Below, one piece after another: positions 24,958 through 34,865 of a stretch of 64,000 nucleotides of DNA (within the stretch, counting starts at the first letter, position 1; each line of letters opens with the position of its first letter). Made by a program: the position numbers and the translations under genes. A model generated the notes under the pieces. It was not told the DNA's origin. It was given only the letters and a program-made list of their open reading frames with translations, and ran no database searches. The DNA comes from Roseburia rectibacter (lineage in GTDB: Bacteria > Bacillota > Clostridia > Lachnospirales > Lachnospiraceae). The DNA is taken from assembly GCF_014287515.2 (NCBI RefSeq), contig NZ_CP092473.1, forward strand, positions 1,949,001 through 2,013,000. Reading direction: 5' to 3'.

Positions 24958-27900
24958 ATGACAAAAATGTTTTTTGATGTATTTCCGACACTGGAAGTGA
25001 ACGGGGATATGAAAAAACTGTTATCGGAGACGGAAGTTACCAAAGTCGGTATGAATCATGAGAAAGATCATATCCGGATCTACTTAAATGGAAAACGTCT
25101 CATACATAAAAAGAATATATATCAGTTGGAAAAAAACATACATGACCAGATCTTTAAAAACAGACACATGGATGTCAAGGTCATTGAAAAATATCAGTTG
25201 TCAGAGCAGTATACAGCGGAGAAACTGATGGATCTGTATAAGGACAGTATCTTAGAGGAGCTGAAAAATTACAGTCTGATGGAGTATAATCTGCTGCGTT
25301 CCGCTAAAATGGAGTTTACAGGGGATTCACATCTGCTTTTAACTTTAGAGAATACGATCATTGCGCAGACCAGATCACATGAGATCGTTGAATTTTTAGA
25401 GAAAGTGGTCTGTGAGCGCTGTGGACTTGATCTTTCCGTGGAACTTGCTTTTGAGGAACCGAAAGAGAGTAAACATAAGAAAAACAGTGACTTACAGATA
25501 CAGTTTGAGATAAAAAATATTTTAAAACGCGTACAGCTTCATGAGGATGATACACCGGTAAAAGTGGAATCACAGGATGACAGAGATGTGCAGACTGCGA
25601 ATATGACGACAAAAACTGCCACAAAGGAATCAAATAATGCAAAAGAATCTGCAAACGCAGGGAATAATGCAAAATTTGCAGCAAATACAGCAAAAATGGC
25701 AGACGAAAAAGGGGAAAAATCTTTCGGGAAAAAAGAATTTCGAAAGAAATATGATGGTGGTTCCTATGGCGGATACAAAAAATCAGATAATCCGGATGTT
25801 TTATATGGAAAAGATTTTGATGATGAGACGATCCCGATCGAGAAGATCGTCGGAGAAATGGGAGAGGTTACGATACGCTGTCAGGTCATGACACTTGAGA
25901 CGAGAGAAATCCGCAATGAAAAAACAATCGTGATTATGTCGGTAACCGATTTTACGGATTCGATCGTCTTAAAAATTTTTACCAGAAATGACCAGCTTCC
26001 GGAGCTGCTTGAGGGTGTGAAAAAAGGTGCATTTTTAAAGATTAAAGGTGTTACGACAATCGATAAATTCGATAGTGAACTTACGATAGGTTCGATTGTC
26101 GGAATCAAAAAGATACCGGATTTTACGTCTGTCCGTATGGATACAAGCCCGGAAAAACGTGTGGAACTGCATTGCCATACCAAGATGAGCGATATGGATG
26201 GTGTTTCCGAGGTAAAAGATATCGTAAAACGTGCCGTGAAATGGGGACATAAAGCAATCGCTATCACTGATCATGGGGATGTACAGGCGTTCCCGGATGC
26301 AAACCATGCGATCTCGCCGGATGATGACTTTAAGGTTATCTATGGTGTGGAGGCATATCTGGTGGATGATTTAAAAGATATCATTACCAACTCGAAAAAC
26401 CAGAATCTCGATGATACTTATGTGGTATTTGATCTTGAGACGACCGGATTTTCTCCTGAAAAAAATAAGATCATAGAGATCGGTGCGGTAAAAGTGGAGC
26501 ATGGGGAGATCACAGACCGGTTCTCCACTTTTGTAAACCCGGAAGTGCCAATCCCATACAGGATTGAGGAACTGACCTCCATCCGTGATGATATGGTAAT
26601 TGATGCACCAAAGATCGAGACAATCCTGCCGCAGTTTATGGAGTTCTGCGGGGATGCGATCATGGTTGCCCATAATGCTGATTTTGATATGAGTTTTATC
26701 ATCAAAAACTGTGAGAGGCAGGGGATTGAGAAAGATTTTACGATCATTGACACGGTTGCCTTAGCACGAATCCTGATGCCGCAGCTAAACCGGTTCAAAC
26801 TGGATACAGTGGCAAAAGCACTTGGAGTCTCTTTAGAGAACCACCACCGTGCAGTGGATGATGCAGGATGTACGGCAGAGATTTTTGTAAAGTTTGTAAA
26901 GATGCTTCATGACCGGGGGATGGAGACTTTAGATGAAGTTAACCAGATGGGACAGGCTTCACCGGAGACGATCATGAAGATGAACACATATCATGCGATC
27001 ATCCTTGCGACAAACGATATCGGACGTATCAATCTGTACCGTTTGGTCTCATTGTCACATCTGACTTACTATAACAAAAGACCGCGTATTCCGAAAAGCG
27101 AATTTGTAAAATACCGTGAAGGTCTGCTGTTAGGTTCTGCTTGTGAAGCGGGGGAGCTTTACCGTGCGATCGTAGGTGGAAGACCAGAAGAAGAGATCAT
27201 AAGACTTGTAAAGTTTTATGATTATCTGGAGATCCAGCCACTTGGCAACAATGAATTTATGCTAAAAAGCGATAAGGAATCGGTCAGTACGATCGAGGAG
27301 CTGCAGGATATCAACCGTCGTATCGTAAAACTTGGAGAAACATTCGGAAAACTTGTTGTTGCAACCTGTGATGTACATTTCCTTGATCCGGAAGATGAGA
27401 TTTACCGTCGTATCATTATGGCGGGAAAAGGATTTAAGGATGCAGATGACCAGGCTCCGCTTTATCTTCGGACAACAGAGGAAATGCTCAAAGAATTTGA
27501 GTATCTGGGCTCGTCAAAAGCGGAAGAAGTTGTTATCACAAACCCGAACAAGATTGCGGATATGTGCGAGAAAATTGCACCGGTACGTCCGGATAAATGT
27601 CCGCCTGTGATTGAAAATTCGGATCAGATGCTGCGTGATATCTGCTATACCAAGGCACACAGTATGTATGGGGAAGAACTTCCACCAATCGTAAAGGAGC
27701 GGTTAGACCGTGAGTTAAACTCCATCATTTCCAACGGATATGCGGTTATGTATATCATTGCACAGAAACTGGTATGGAAATCAAATGAGGATGGATATCT
27801 GGTTGGATCACGTGGTTCCGTAGGTTCATCCTTTGCGGCAACAATGTCCGGTATCACGGAAGTAAATCCACTTCAGGCACATTACCGCTGCCCTAACTGT

Positions 27901-29493
27901 AAATACAGCGACTTTGATTCGCCGGAGGTTAAGGCATTTTCCGGCAGAAGCGGTTGCGATATGCCGGATAAGATCTGTCCGGTCTGTGGTGAAAAATTAG
28001 TGAAAGACGGATTTGATATTCCATTCGAAACTTTCCTTGGATTTAAGGGAAATAAGGAGCCGGATATCGACTTAAACTTCTCCGGTGAGTATCAGAGTAA
28101 GGCACATGCGTACTGTGAGGTTATCTTCGGTTACGGTCAGACATTCCGCGCCGGTACGATCGGTACACTTGCAGATAAGACGGCATTTGGTTATATTAAG
28201 AATTATTATGAAGAACGTGGTATTCATAAGAGAAACTGTGAGATCGACCGTATTGTACAGGGATGTGTCGGCGTAAGAAGAACAACCGGACAGCATCCGG
28301 GTGGTATCGTCGTACTTCCGGTGGGAGAGGAGATCAACACTTTTACTCCGGTACAGCACCCGGCAAACGATATGACAACTGCGACAGTCACTACGCATTT
28401 CGACTACCATTCGATTGACCACAACCTGTTAAAACTTGATATATTAGGACACGATGATCCGACCATGATCCGTATGCTTCAGGACTTAACGGGAATCGAT
28501 CCGGTTACGATCCCTCTGGATGATGAAGCAGTCATGTCTTTATTTAAGAATACATCAGCACTCGGTGTCACACCGGAGGAGATCGGAGGTATTCCGCTTG
28601 GATGCCTTGGTATCCCGGAGTTTGGCACAGAGTTCGCCATGCAGATGGTTATCGATGCGAAACCACAGGAATTTTCAGATTTGATCCGTATTTCCGGTCT
28701 GTCACACGGTACCGATGTATGGCTTGGCAATGCACAGACATTGATCGAGCAGGGACTGGCGACGATTTCTACTGCCATCTGTACGCGTGATGATATCATG
28801 ATCTACCTGATCCAGATGGGACTTGACAGTGAGCAGTCCTTTACGATCATGGAGTCTGTACGAAAGGGAAAGGGACTTAAGGAAGAATGGAAGACGGAGA
28901 TGCGTGCACATGATGTGCCGGAGTGGTACATTGATTCCTGTTTAAAGATCAAATACATGTTCCCAAAAGCGCATGCGGCAGCTTACGTTATGATGGCATG
29001 GCGTATTGCATACTGCAAAGTATATTATCCGCTTGCCTACTATGCAGCCTATTTTTCCATTCGTGCGACCGGATTCAACTATGAGATCATGTGTCAGGGA
29101 AGAGAGCGCCTTACCTATTTTCAGAAAGATTATGAGCGCAGAAAAGACTCACTTTCCAAGAAAGAGCAGGATGTTTACCGTGATATGAAGATCGTGCAGG
29201 AAATGTATGCAAGAGGCTTTGATTTTATACCGATTGATATTTACCGGGCAAAACCGGATCGTTTCCAGATCATTGACGGAAAACTGATGCCTGCATTAAA
29301 TACCATCGATGGTATGGGAGACAATGCTGCGATCGCGGTGGCAGAAGCAGCAAAGGATGGGAAATTCTTATCCAGGGATGATTTCAGACAGAGAACAAAA
29401 GCAACGAAGACGGTCATTGACCTGATGGGAGATTTAGGACTGCTTGGCGATATGCCGGAATCGAACCAGCTTTCACTGTTTGATTTCACGTAG
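24958..29493 (+). CDS. polC: DNA polymerase III alpha subunit, PolC type
   Basis: Replicative polymerase of low-GC Gram-positives. The 1511-residue protein has an N-terminal domain, a low-complexity Lys/Asn/Ala linker (about 200-260), an OB fold, a PHP domain (VELHCHTKMSDMDGVSE), an inserted DnaQ-like 3'-5' exonuclease (VVFDLETTGFSPEKNKI; AHNADFD; HHRAVDDA), polymerase core (GSRGSVGSSFAATMSG; EPDIDLNFSGEYQ) and a zinc motif (RCPNCKY, CPVCGEK). Length is slightly above the B. subtilis enzyme. A terminator follows. Confidence 0.97.
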   Translation: MTKMFFDVFPTLEVNGDMKKLLSETEVTKVGMNHEKDHIRIYLNGKRLIHKKNIYQLEKNIHDQIFKNRHMDVKVIEKYQLSEQYTAEKLMDLYKDSILEELKNYSLMEYNLLRSAKMEFTGDSHLLLTLENTIIAQTRSHEIVEFLEKVVCERCGLDLSVELAFEEPKESKHKKNSDLQIQFEIKNILKRVQLHEDDTPVKVESQDDRDVQTANMTTKTATKESNNAKESANAGNNAKFAANTAKMADEKGEKSFGKKEFRKKYDGGSYGGYKKSDNPDVLYGKDFDDETIPIEKIVGEMGEVTIRCQVMTLETREIRNEKTIVIMSVTDFTDSIVLKIFTRNDQLPELLEGVKKGAFLKIKGVTTIDKFDSELTIGSIVGIKKIPDFTSVRMDTSPEKRVELHCHTKMSDMDGVSEVKDIVKRAVKWGHKAIAITDHGDVQAFPDANHAISPDDDFKVIYGVEAYLVDDLKDIITNSKNQNLDDTYVVFDLETTGFSPEKNKIIEIGAVKVEHGEITDRFSTFVNPEVPIPYRIEELTSIRDDMVIDAPKIETILPQFMEFCGDAIMVAHNADFDMSFIIKNCERQGIEKDFTIIDTVALARILMPQLNRFKLDTVAKALGVSLENHHRAVDDAGCTAEIFVKFVKMLHDRGMETLDEVNQMGQASPETIMKMNTYHAIILATNDIGRINLYRLVSLSHLTYYNKRPRIPKSEFVKYREGLLLGSACEAGELYRAIVGGRPEEEIIRLVKFYDYLEIQPLGNNEFMLKSDKESVSTIEELQDINRRIVKLGETFGKLVVATCDVHFLDPEDEIYRRIIMAGKGFKDADDQAPLYLRTTEEMLKEFEYLGSSKAEEVVITNPNKIADMCEKIAPVRPDKCPPVIENSDQMLRDICYTKAHSMYGEELPPIVKERLDRELNSIISNGYAVMYIIAQKLVWKSNEDGYLVGSRGSVGSSFAATMSGITEVNPLQAHYRCPNCKYSDFDSPEVKAFSGRSGCDMPDKICPVCGEKLVKDGFDIPFETFLGFKGNKEPDIDLNFSGEYQSKAHAYCEVIFGYGQTFRAGTIGTLADKTAFGYIKNYYEERGIHKRNCEIDRIVQGCVGVRRTTGQHPGGIVVLPVGEEINTFTPVQHPANDMTTATVTTHFDYHSIDHNLLKLDILGHDDPTMIRMLQDLTGIDPVTIPLDDEAVMSLFKNTSALGVTPEEIGGIPLGCLGIPEFGTEFAMQMVIDAKPQEFSDLIRISGLSHGTDVWLGNAQTLIEQGLATISTAICTRDDIMIYLIQMGLDSEQSFTIMESVRKGKGLKEEWKTEMRAHDVPEWYIDSCLKIKYMFPKAHAAAYVMMAWRIAYCKVYYPLAYYAAYFSIRATGFNYEIMCQGRERLTYFQKDYERRKDSLSKKEQDVYRDMKIVQEMYARGFDFIPIDIYRAKPDRFQIIDGKLMPALNTIDGMGDNAAIAVAEAAKDGKFLSRDDFRQRTKATKTVIDLMGDLGLLGDMPESNQLSLFDFT

Positions 29494-29515
29494 AAAAAAG
29501 ATAAAAAGGTATGAA

Positions 29516-29554
29516 AAAACACAGAAGACTAACAAAAAGTCCCTGTGTTTTTTT
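29516..29554 (+). terminator. Terminator after polC
   Basis: AAAACACAG pairs with CTGTGTTTT and GACT with AGTC around a seven-base loop; a T-run follows. It ends the long pyrH-to-polC block. Confidence 0.8.
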
Positions 29555-29598
29555 GATAAAACCATTGCCGGCTGTATATCTGTATATCCGCTGCAGGA

Positions 29599-30627
29599 TC
29601 ACTTGTCGGAAGAACCTGTTCCTGGATTGAAAACTTCGACGTCAGAAGGATCAGCGATCGGTGTTTTGTACATGACACCCGATGCAAAATCCCTGAAATA
29701 GATATCCGTTTCTGTGGCATTGATATTGGTATAGTTGCCCTCTGTGATCACGGTGTAATCACTGCCGTCCGTTTTCATACGGCAGAGAGCAGGCGCGCTT
29801 GTACTGTTGCGCTGGAAATAAATATAGTCACCGGTGATGTTATAGCAGTCAATGCGGTCATCGCTTAGAGTGACAGGCGCCCCCCCGGAAAGATCTGTGC
29901 GGGTAAGTGTATAATTCTGTTCGTTGTCCAGAAAAAAGAGTGTATCACCAATTACAGCCGGCATATAATAATTTCCTTTAAGTACAAGTTCTGCCGTATC
30001 AGTAACTGTATCAAAACGCCAGATGCTATGTTCGTTCGATACACCATTATAATAGATATACTGTCCAACTGTCGAGCAGGGACGGTATGGTGTTTTATCT
30101 ACCTGCTTCATGCCGGTGCCATCAATGCCTACTTCATAAAAAGTTGTAAAATCCTTATCATCATAATGCAGATAATAAACTTTATTTCCGACTAAAGAGG
30201 CATAAAGACTCGCGGAAGAATCAAGGAGAATGCTCTTTTTATGCTTGCTGCGGTCAAGCCGGCAGAGACTGTCTGTGTTGATCGTCAAAAATGAAAATGG
30301 TTCTGTAAAAACCGGATTGTTGCGCACATAGTAAATATAATTGTCATCCGTATTGATAAAGGTGGCAACATCATCAGAAATCTTTGTAAGGTCTGAACCA
30401 TCACTGTTCATAGAATAGAGTTTACTGCCGTCAGAAGGATTGGCAAAATAAATCGTACCATCAGCTGCCGTGCAGAAGATGCCGGCATTGTAGAGATTGC
30501 CAGCCGTGTTGCCGTTTATGTAATCGTCATTGAATTTTGTCTCGTTTGATTTGTGGTGGTAGACACCAAAACCGACACCGGCGGCGAGTACGAGGATAAC
30601 TAAGAGAATCGTGATAACTTTTTTCAT
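29599..30627 (-). CDS. Membrane-anchored DUF5050 beta-propeller-like protein
   Basis: A 342-residue protein with one N-terminal hydrophobic segment (about 4-24) serving as anchor or signal, and an extracellular domain of repeated strands of the DUF5050 type (GTIYFANPSDGSKLYSMNSD; NYIYYVRNN; GQYIYYNGVSNEHSIWRFD; DYIYFQRNS). Such repeats form a beta-propeller. Function is unknown. It stands alone on the minus strand between polC and pheA, with an ATGGAGG ribosome site and an extended -10 (TGCTATAAT, complement of 30697-30705). Confidence 0.78.
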   Translation of the reverse strand: MKKVITILLVILVLAAGVGFGVYHHKSNETKFNDDYINGNTAGNLYNAGIFCTAADGTIYFANPSDGSKLYSMNSDGSDLTKISDDVATFINTDDNYIYYVRNNPVFTEPFSFLTINTDSLCRLDRSKHKKSILLDSSASLYASLVGNKVYYLHYDDKDFTTFYEVGIDGTGMKQVDKTPYRPCSTVGQYIYYNGVSNEHSIWRFDTVTDTAELVLKGNYYMPAVIGDTLFFLDNEQNYTLTRTDLSGGAPVTLSDDRIDCYNITGDYIYFQRNSTSAPALCRMKTDGSDYTVITEGNYTNINATETDIYFRDFASGVMYKTPIADPSDVEVFNPGTGSSDK

Positions 30628-30758
30628 AAGGCCTCCATTCTGAGAGCATTTTATGCTGACGTGACAATGTGTTTGATTTGCTTCTCATCTGTGTTTATTA
30701 TAGCATTTTCAGAGCACGAATACTATATTTTTCCTATGGAATATCACTTTTTCTGCCC

Positions 30759-30787
30759 TTGATATTAGCACGTTAATGTAATATATT
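30759..30787 (+). promoter_or_regulatory. Promoter of pheA
   Basis: TTGATA (30759-30764), a 17-base spacer and TATATT (30782-30787), 31 bases before the pheA start. The divergent DUF5050 promoter lies about 60 bases upstream. No T-box or leader peptide is visible. Confidence 0.7.
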
Positions 30788-30818
30788 AGAAGTAATACAA
30801 ATAACAAAGGTGGAATCC

Positions 30819-31949
30819 ATGAAAGACTTAAAAGAATTAAGAGACCAGATCGATGTCATTGACAGACAGATCGTAGATTTATATCAGGAGAGAATGGAGA
30901 TTGCAGCAGGTGTTGCAGAATATAAGATCAATACCGGGAAAAAGGTATTTGACAAAGAACGCGAAGATTCAAAACTTGCAACTCTGACAGCACTTGGCAA
31001 AACAGATTTTAATAAACATGGGATACGTGAACTGTTTGAGCAGATCATGTCGATGAGCAGAAAACGTCAGTATCAGCTTTTAACCGCACACGGCATGTAT
31101 GAAAAACCAGATTTTACAGAAGTGGAAAGTTTGGATTATCACAATGCGCGTATTGTATTTCAGGGGACAGAGGGAGCGTACAGCCAGCTTGCCTTAAGAG
31201 AATACTTTGGAGAGCAGACAGACAGTTATCACGTGGAGACCTGGCGCGATGCCATGGAGGCGATCAAAAACGGAGAAGCTGATTATGCAGTTTTACCGAT
31301 TGAAAATTCCTCGGCGGGTATCGTATCTGAAAATTATGACCTGATGGTAGAATATGATAATTGTATCGTAGGGGAGCAGATCATACAGATCAATCATGCA
31401 CTGCTTGGACTGCCGGAAGCAGAACTTTCTGATATCACAGACGTCTATTCTCACCCACAGGCACTGATGCAGTGCGGCAGATATCTTGAAAGCCATAGAG
31501 AGTGGGAAAAACACAGTCTGAAAAATACAGCAATGGCTGCCAAGAAAGTAAAAGAAGACGGCAAAAAACATAAAGCAGCGATTGCAAGCAGCCTGACGGC
31601 AGATATCTATGGACTGAAGGTACTCGATGAATGTATCCAGAATAACAAGATGAACGCAACACGCTTTATCATTGTATCCGGTAAACGTGTATTTACTTCA
31701 AAAGCGGAAAAGATCAGTATCTGTTTTGAAGGTATGCACGAGAGTGGATCTCTTTACCATATGTTATCCCATTTTATTTACAACGGCATCAATATGAACC
31801 ATATCGAATCAAGACCGGTTCAGGGGAAAAACTGGGAATATCGTTTCTTTGTTGACTTTGAAGGAAATTTAAATGATGCAGCAGTACAGAATGCATTAAG
31901 GGGACTCGCAGAGGAAACATTGGGATTAAAGATCCTTGGAAATTATTAG
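30819..31949 (+). CDS. pheA: Bifunctional chorismate mutase / prephenate dehydratase (P-protein)
   Basis: Makes phenylpyruvate from chorismate by two steps. The start at 30819 (MKDLKELRDQID) follows AAAGGTGG. Of 376 residues, about 1-88 form an AroQ-type chorismate mutase (LRDQIDVIDRQIVDLYQERM), about 108-285 the prephenate dehydratase (FQGTEGAYSQLA; PIENSSAG; NATRFIIV), and the rest an ACT domain with the phenylalanine-binding ESRP motif. Feedback inhibition by Phe is expected. Confidence 0.95.
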   Translation: MKDLKELRDQIDVIDRQIVDLYQERMEIAAGVAEYKINTGKKVFDKEREDSKLATLTALGKTDFNKHGIRELFEQIMSMSRKRQYQLLTAHGMYEKPDFTEVESLDYHNARIVFQGTEGAYSQLALREYFGEQTDSYHVETWRDAMEAIKNGEADYAVLPIENSSAGIVSENYDLMVEYDNCIVGEQIIQINHALLGLPEAELSDITDVYSHPQALMQCGRYLESHREWEKHSLKNTAMAAKKVKEDGKKHKAAIASSLTADIYGLKVLDECIQNNKMNATRFIIVSGKRVFTSKAEKISICFEGMHESGSLYHMLSHFIYNGINMNHIESRPVQGKNWEYRFFVDFEGNLNDAAVQNALRGLAEETLGLKILGNY

Positions 31950-31999
31950 AACGAAAGAAATGTGTGAAAAACTTTTCATACAGAGAAATGGAGAAAGAC

Positions 32000-33295
32000 A
32001 TGAAAAGCACAAAAAATCTGATTTTATATAAAAATTTTGAAAATGGAAAATTATTCTATAACATGGCATGGATCATGGAGAATTATGAGAATGAATATTA
32101 CAACAGAGAGGATATCGAAGCTCTGTTATATGAGTGCTTTAACCAGTTATCAGAACTTGCTGTAAGCCATGGATTTAAAGGAAACCTCTGGCATAATTTT
32201 ATTGCATTTATTCTGGTCAATAATGAAAATGCATACAGCTGTGGATGTGAGATCAGGGGTGGCATGGAAGGTTCTGTTAATCAGATCGCACTTCATGATT
32301 TTAAGATCATGAAAGATTTATTTGATTTTGATTTTACCGGGCTGGCAAAAGATTATGAGATCGACTGTATGGATGCATTACTGCATTATGAAAGTGCAAG
32401 TGACAGCGGAAAATTATTTAATAAGAGGATTCGTGACCGCATCTGTGAACTGACGGAAAAATTAGAACAGGCGGCTGACGCAAACGATTTTAAGGATGCC
32501 GTTACGGAGTTTTATGGTGAATTTGGTGTTGGAAAGTTAGGACTGCATAAAGCATTCCGTGTGTTACATAAAGAAGAAGGTGCACAGATCGTACCGATCA
32601 CAAATATTGCACATGTAAGATTAGACGATCTGGTCGGATATGAGATCGCAAAACAGAAACTGATTGACAATACGGAGAGTTTTGTCCGTGGAAAAGAGGC
32701 AAACAACTGCCTGCTTTATGGAGATGCAGGAACCGGAAAATCAACCAGTATCAAGGCAATCGCAAATCAGTATTACGACAGGGGACTGCGTCTGATCGAA
32801 GTGTACAAGCATCAGTTCTGCGATTTGAATGATGTGATCGCACAGATTAAAAACCGTAATTACAAATTTATTATTTATATGGATGATCTGTCATTTGAGG
32901 AATTTGAGATCGAATATAAATATCTGAAAGCAGTGATCGAAGGAGGACTTGAGAAGAAACCGGATAATGTTTTGATCTACGCAACTTCAAACAGACGTCA
33001 TCTGATCCGTGAGACATTCTCTGATAAAGAGGAAGTAAGGGAGGATATGCATACTTCAGATACAGTACAGGAAAAGTTGTCCCTGTATGCAAGATTCGGT
33101 GTTTCTATTTATTTTGGTGCACCAAGCAAAAAAGAGTTCCAGAATATCGTAGTCTCACTTGCCAAAAAGAATGGCATTACCATGGAAGAAGAAACACTTC
33201 TTGCCGAGGCAAACAAATGGGAACTTGCCCATGGCGGACTGTCAGGAAGAACAGCACAGCAGTTTATTAATTATCTGCTTGGAAAACAGGAATAA
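32000..33295 (+). CDS. DUF815-family AAA+ ATPase
   Basis: A 431-residue protein whose C-terminal half is an AAA+ module: VRLDDLVGYEIAKQKLIDNT, Walker A GDAGTGKST and Walker B KFIIYMDDLSFEEFE, followed by sensor-like TSNRRHLI. This is the DUF815 signature. The N-terminal 200 residues are helical and family-specific. The start at 32000 follows ATGGAGAAAG; earlier GTG/ATG starts at 31964 and 31988 are possible. Substrate and partner are unknown. It lies between pheA and the Ppx-like gene on the same strand. Confidence 0.85.
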   Translation: MKSTKNLILYKNFENGKLFYNMAWIMENYENEYYNREDIEALLYECFNQLSELAVSHGFKGNLWHNFIAFILVNNENAYSCGCEIRGGMEGSVNQIALHDFKIMKDLFDFDFTGLAKDYEIDCMDALLHYESASDSGKLFNKRIRDRICELTEKLEQAADANDFKDAVTEFYGEFGVGKLGLHKAFRVLHKEEGAQIVPITNIAHVRLDDLVGYEIAKQKLIDNTESFVRGKEANNCLLYGDAGTGKSTSIKAIANQYYDRGLRLIEVYKHQFCDLNDVIAQIKNRNYKFIIYMDDLSFEEFEIEYKYLKAVIEGGLEKKPDNVLIYATSNRRHLIRETFSDKEEVREDMHTSDTVQEKLSLYARFGVSIYFGAPSKKEFQNIVVSLAKKNGITMEEETLLAEANKWELAHGGLSGRTAQQFINYLLGKQE

Positions 33296-33317
33296 CTTGA
33301 AAGCAGGAGGATAAGAT

Positions 33318-34850
33318 ATGGCAATTCATACATTTGCAGCGATTTATATCGGTTCTTATGAGGTGAGCTTGAAAATTTTTGAAATCTCTGCCAGAAAAGG
33401 TATTCGCAAAATCGATTATATCAGAAGCCGGATCGAGCTTGGGCGGGATGCGTATTCGCGCGGCGTGATCGGGTATGAGCTGGTGGAAGCTCTCTGTGAT
33501 ACGTTAGAACAGTTTACAGGCATCATGAAAGAGTATCAGGTGGATGGGTATGAGGCATATGCAGCTGCAGCGCTCCGTGATGTGAGCAATGAATTGTTTA
33601 TCTTAGACCAGATCCGTATCCGCACCGGACTTACGGTACATGTCTTAAGCAACTCTGAGCATCGTTTTATCAGTTATAAATCGGTTGCGATGCGCAGTGA
33701 GTTTGAAGAACTGATAAAAACAGGTGCAGCAGTAGTTGATGTCGGTGGCGGCGGTATGCAGATCACGATCTTTTCAAAGGGGAAAGTGATCACTACACAG
33801 CATCTTGGACTTGGAACCATGCGGATGCAGGAACAGCTTGCAAAAAAAAGCTGCAGTTTAGAGCAGTATGAGCTGCAGATCGAAGAACTGGTAGAAAAAG
33901 AACTAAACGTGTTTATGGCAATGTTCACAGAACAGGTAAAGGTAAAAAATCTGATCATCATCGGGGACTATATCATGGAAGTTGCCGGTAAAGTCACAGG
34001 GAAAAAACATGCAAATCTGATGGAAACCAATGATTTCCTGGCTTTTTTGGATGGACTTGACAAAAAGACTGTGGAGCAGATCTCAGAGAAATTGAATTTA
34101 TCAAATGAAAATGATTCCCTGATCATTCCATATATGATCATTTTTAAATGTATGGCACGTAAAATGAAAGCGGAAAAAATCTGGGCATCGGGTGTCATTG
34201 TCAGTGATGGTATTGCATATGATTATGCACAGAAACATAAACTTTGTAAACCGGTTCATGATTTTGATGCAGATGTTATCTCAGCAGCGGGAAATCTGTC
34301 TGCACGTTATATGAGTTATTCGCCACACATTGATGCATTGACGCAGATGGCTACACTGATCTTTGACACAATGAAAAAAATTCACGGACTGGGAAAAAGG
34401 GAGAGACTTTTACTGCAGGTGGCTGCAATTTTACATGATTGTGGTAAATATATCAGTCTTGCGAACGGACCGGTCTGTTCTTATGATATTATCATGGAAT
34501 CGGAAATTATAGGACTTACGCATATGGAACGTGAGATTGTTGCGTACACGGTTCTTTATAATACCTATCCGCTGCCTGCCTACGAAGAGTTTGAAAACGA
34601 TATCAGTCATGAAAGCTACCTTGTCATTGCAAAACTTTCTGCTATATTACGTGTATCAAATGCTATGGATCGCAGCCATAAACAGAAATTCAAAAATGTG
34701 CGTGCAGCAGTAAAAGGAAAAGAACTGGTGATCACGATTGAGACGGATGATGATATTGCGCTGGAAAAGGCACTGTTTGATGCGAAGGTTTCTTACTTTG
34801 AAAACATATTCAGCATAAAACCAGTGATAAAGGAGAAACGTGTGTATTAA
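33318..34850 (+). CDS. Ppx/GppA-fold protein fused to an HD-type domain
   Basis: A 510-residue protein. The N-terminal part (about 1-300) has the actin-like Ppx/GppA exopolyphosphatase fold (AAALRDVSNELFILDQI; VVDVGGGGMQI), the C-terminal part an HD-type domain (LLLQVAAILHDCGKYI; LAILRVSNAMDRS-like segment). The first phosphate-binding loop, usually IDIGSNS, reads IYIGSYE here, so the conserved Asp and Asn are both Tyr (Y10, Y14). Activity may differ from true exopolyphosphatases. The stop TAA directly abuts the ribosome site of ppk1, indicating a polyphosphate operon. Confidence 0.82.
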   Translation: MAIHTFAAIYIGSYEVSLKIFEISARKGIRKIDYIRSRIELGRDAYSRGVIGYELVEALCDTLEQFTGIMKEYQVDGYEAYAAAALRDVSNELFILDQIRIRTGLTVHVLSNSEHRFISYKSVAMRSEFEELIKTGAAVVDVGGGGMQITIFSKGKVITTQHLGLGTMRMQEQLAKKSCSLEQYELQIEELVEKELNVFMAMFTEQVKVKNLIIIGDYIMEVAGKVTGKKHANLMETNDFLAFLDGLDKKTVEQISEKLNLSNENDSLIIPYMIIFKCMARKMKAEKIWASGVIVSDGIAYDYAQKHKLCKPVHDFDADVISAAGNLSARYMSYSPHIDALTQMATLIFDTMKKIHGLGKRERLLLQVAAILHDCGKYISLANGPVCSYDIIMESEIIGLTHMEREIVAYTVLYNTYPLPAYEEFENDISHESYLVIAKLSAILRVSNAMDRSHKQKFKNVRAAVKGKELVITIETDDDIALEKALFDAKVSYFENIFSIKPVIKEKRVY

Positions 34851-34865
34851 ATGGAGGACACCACT

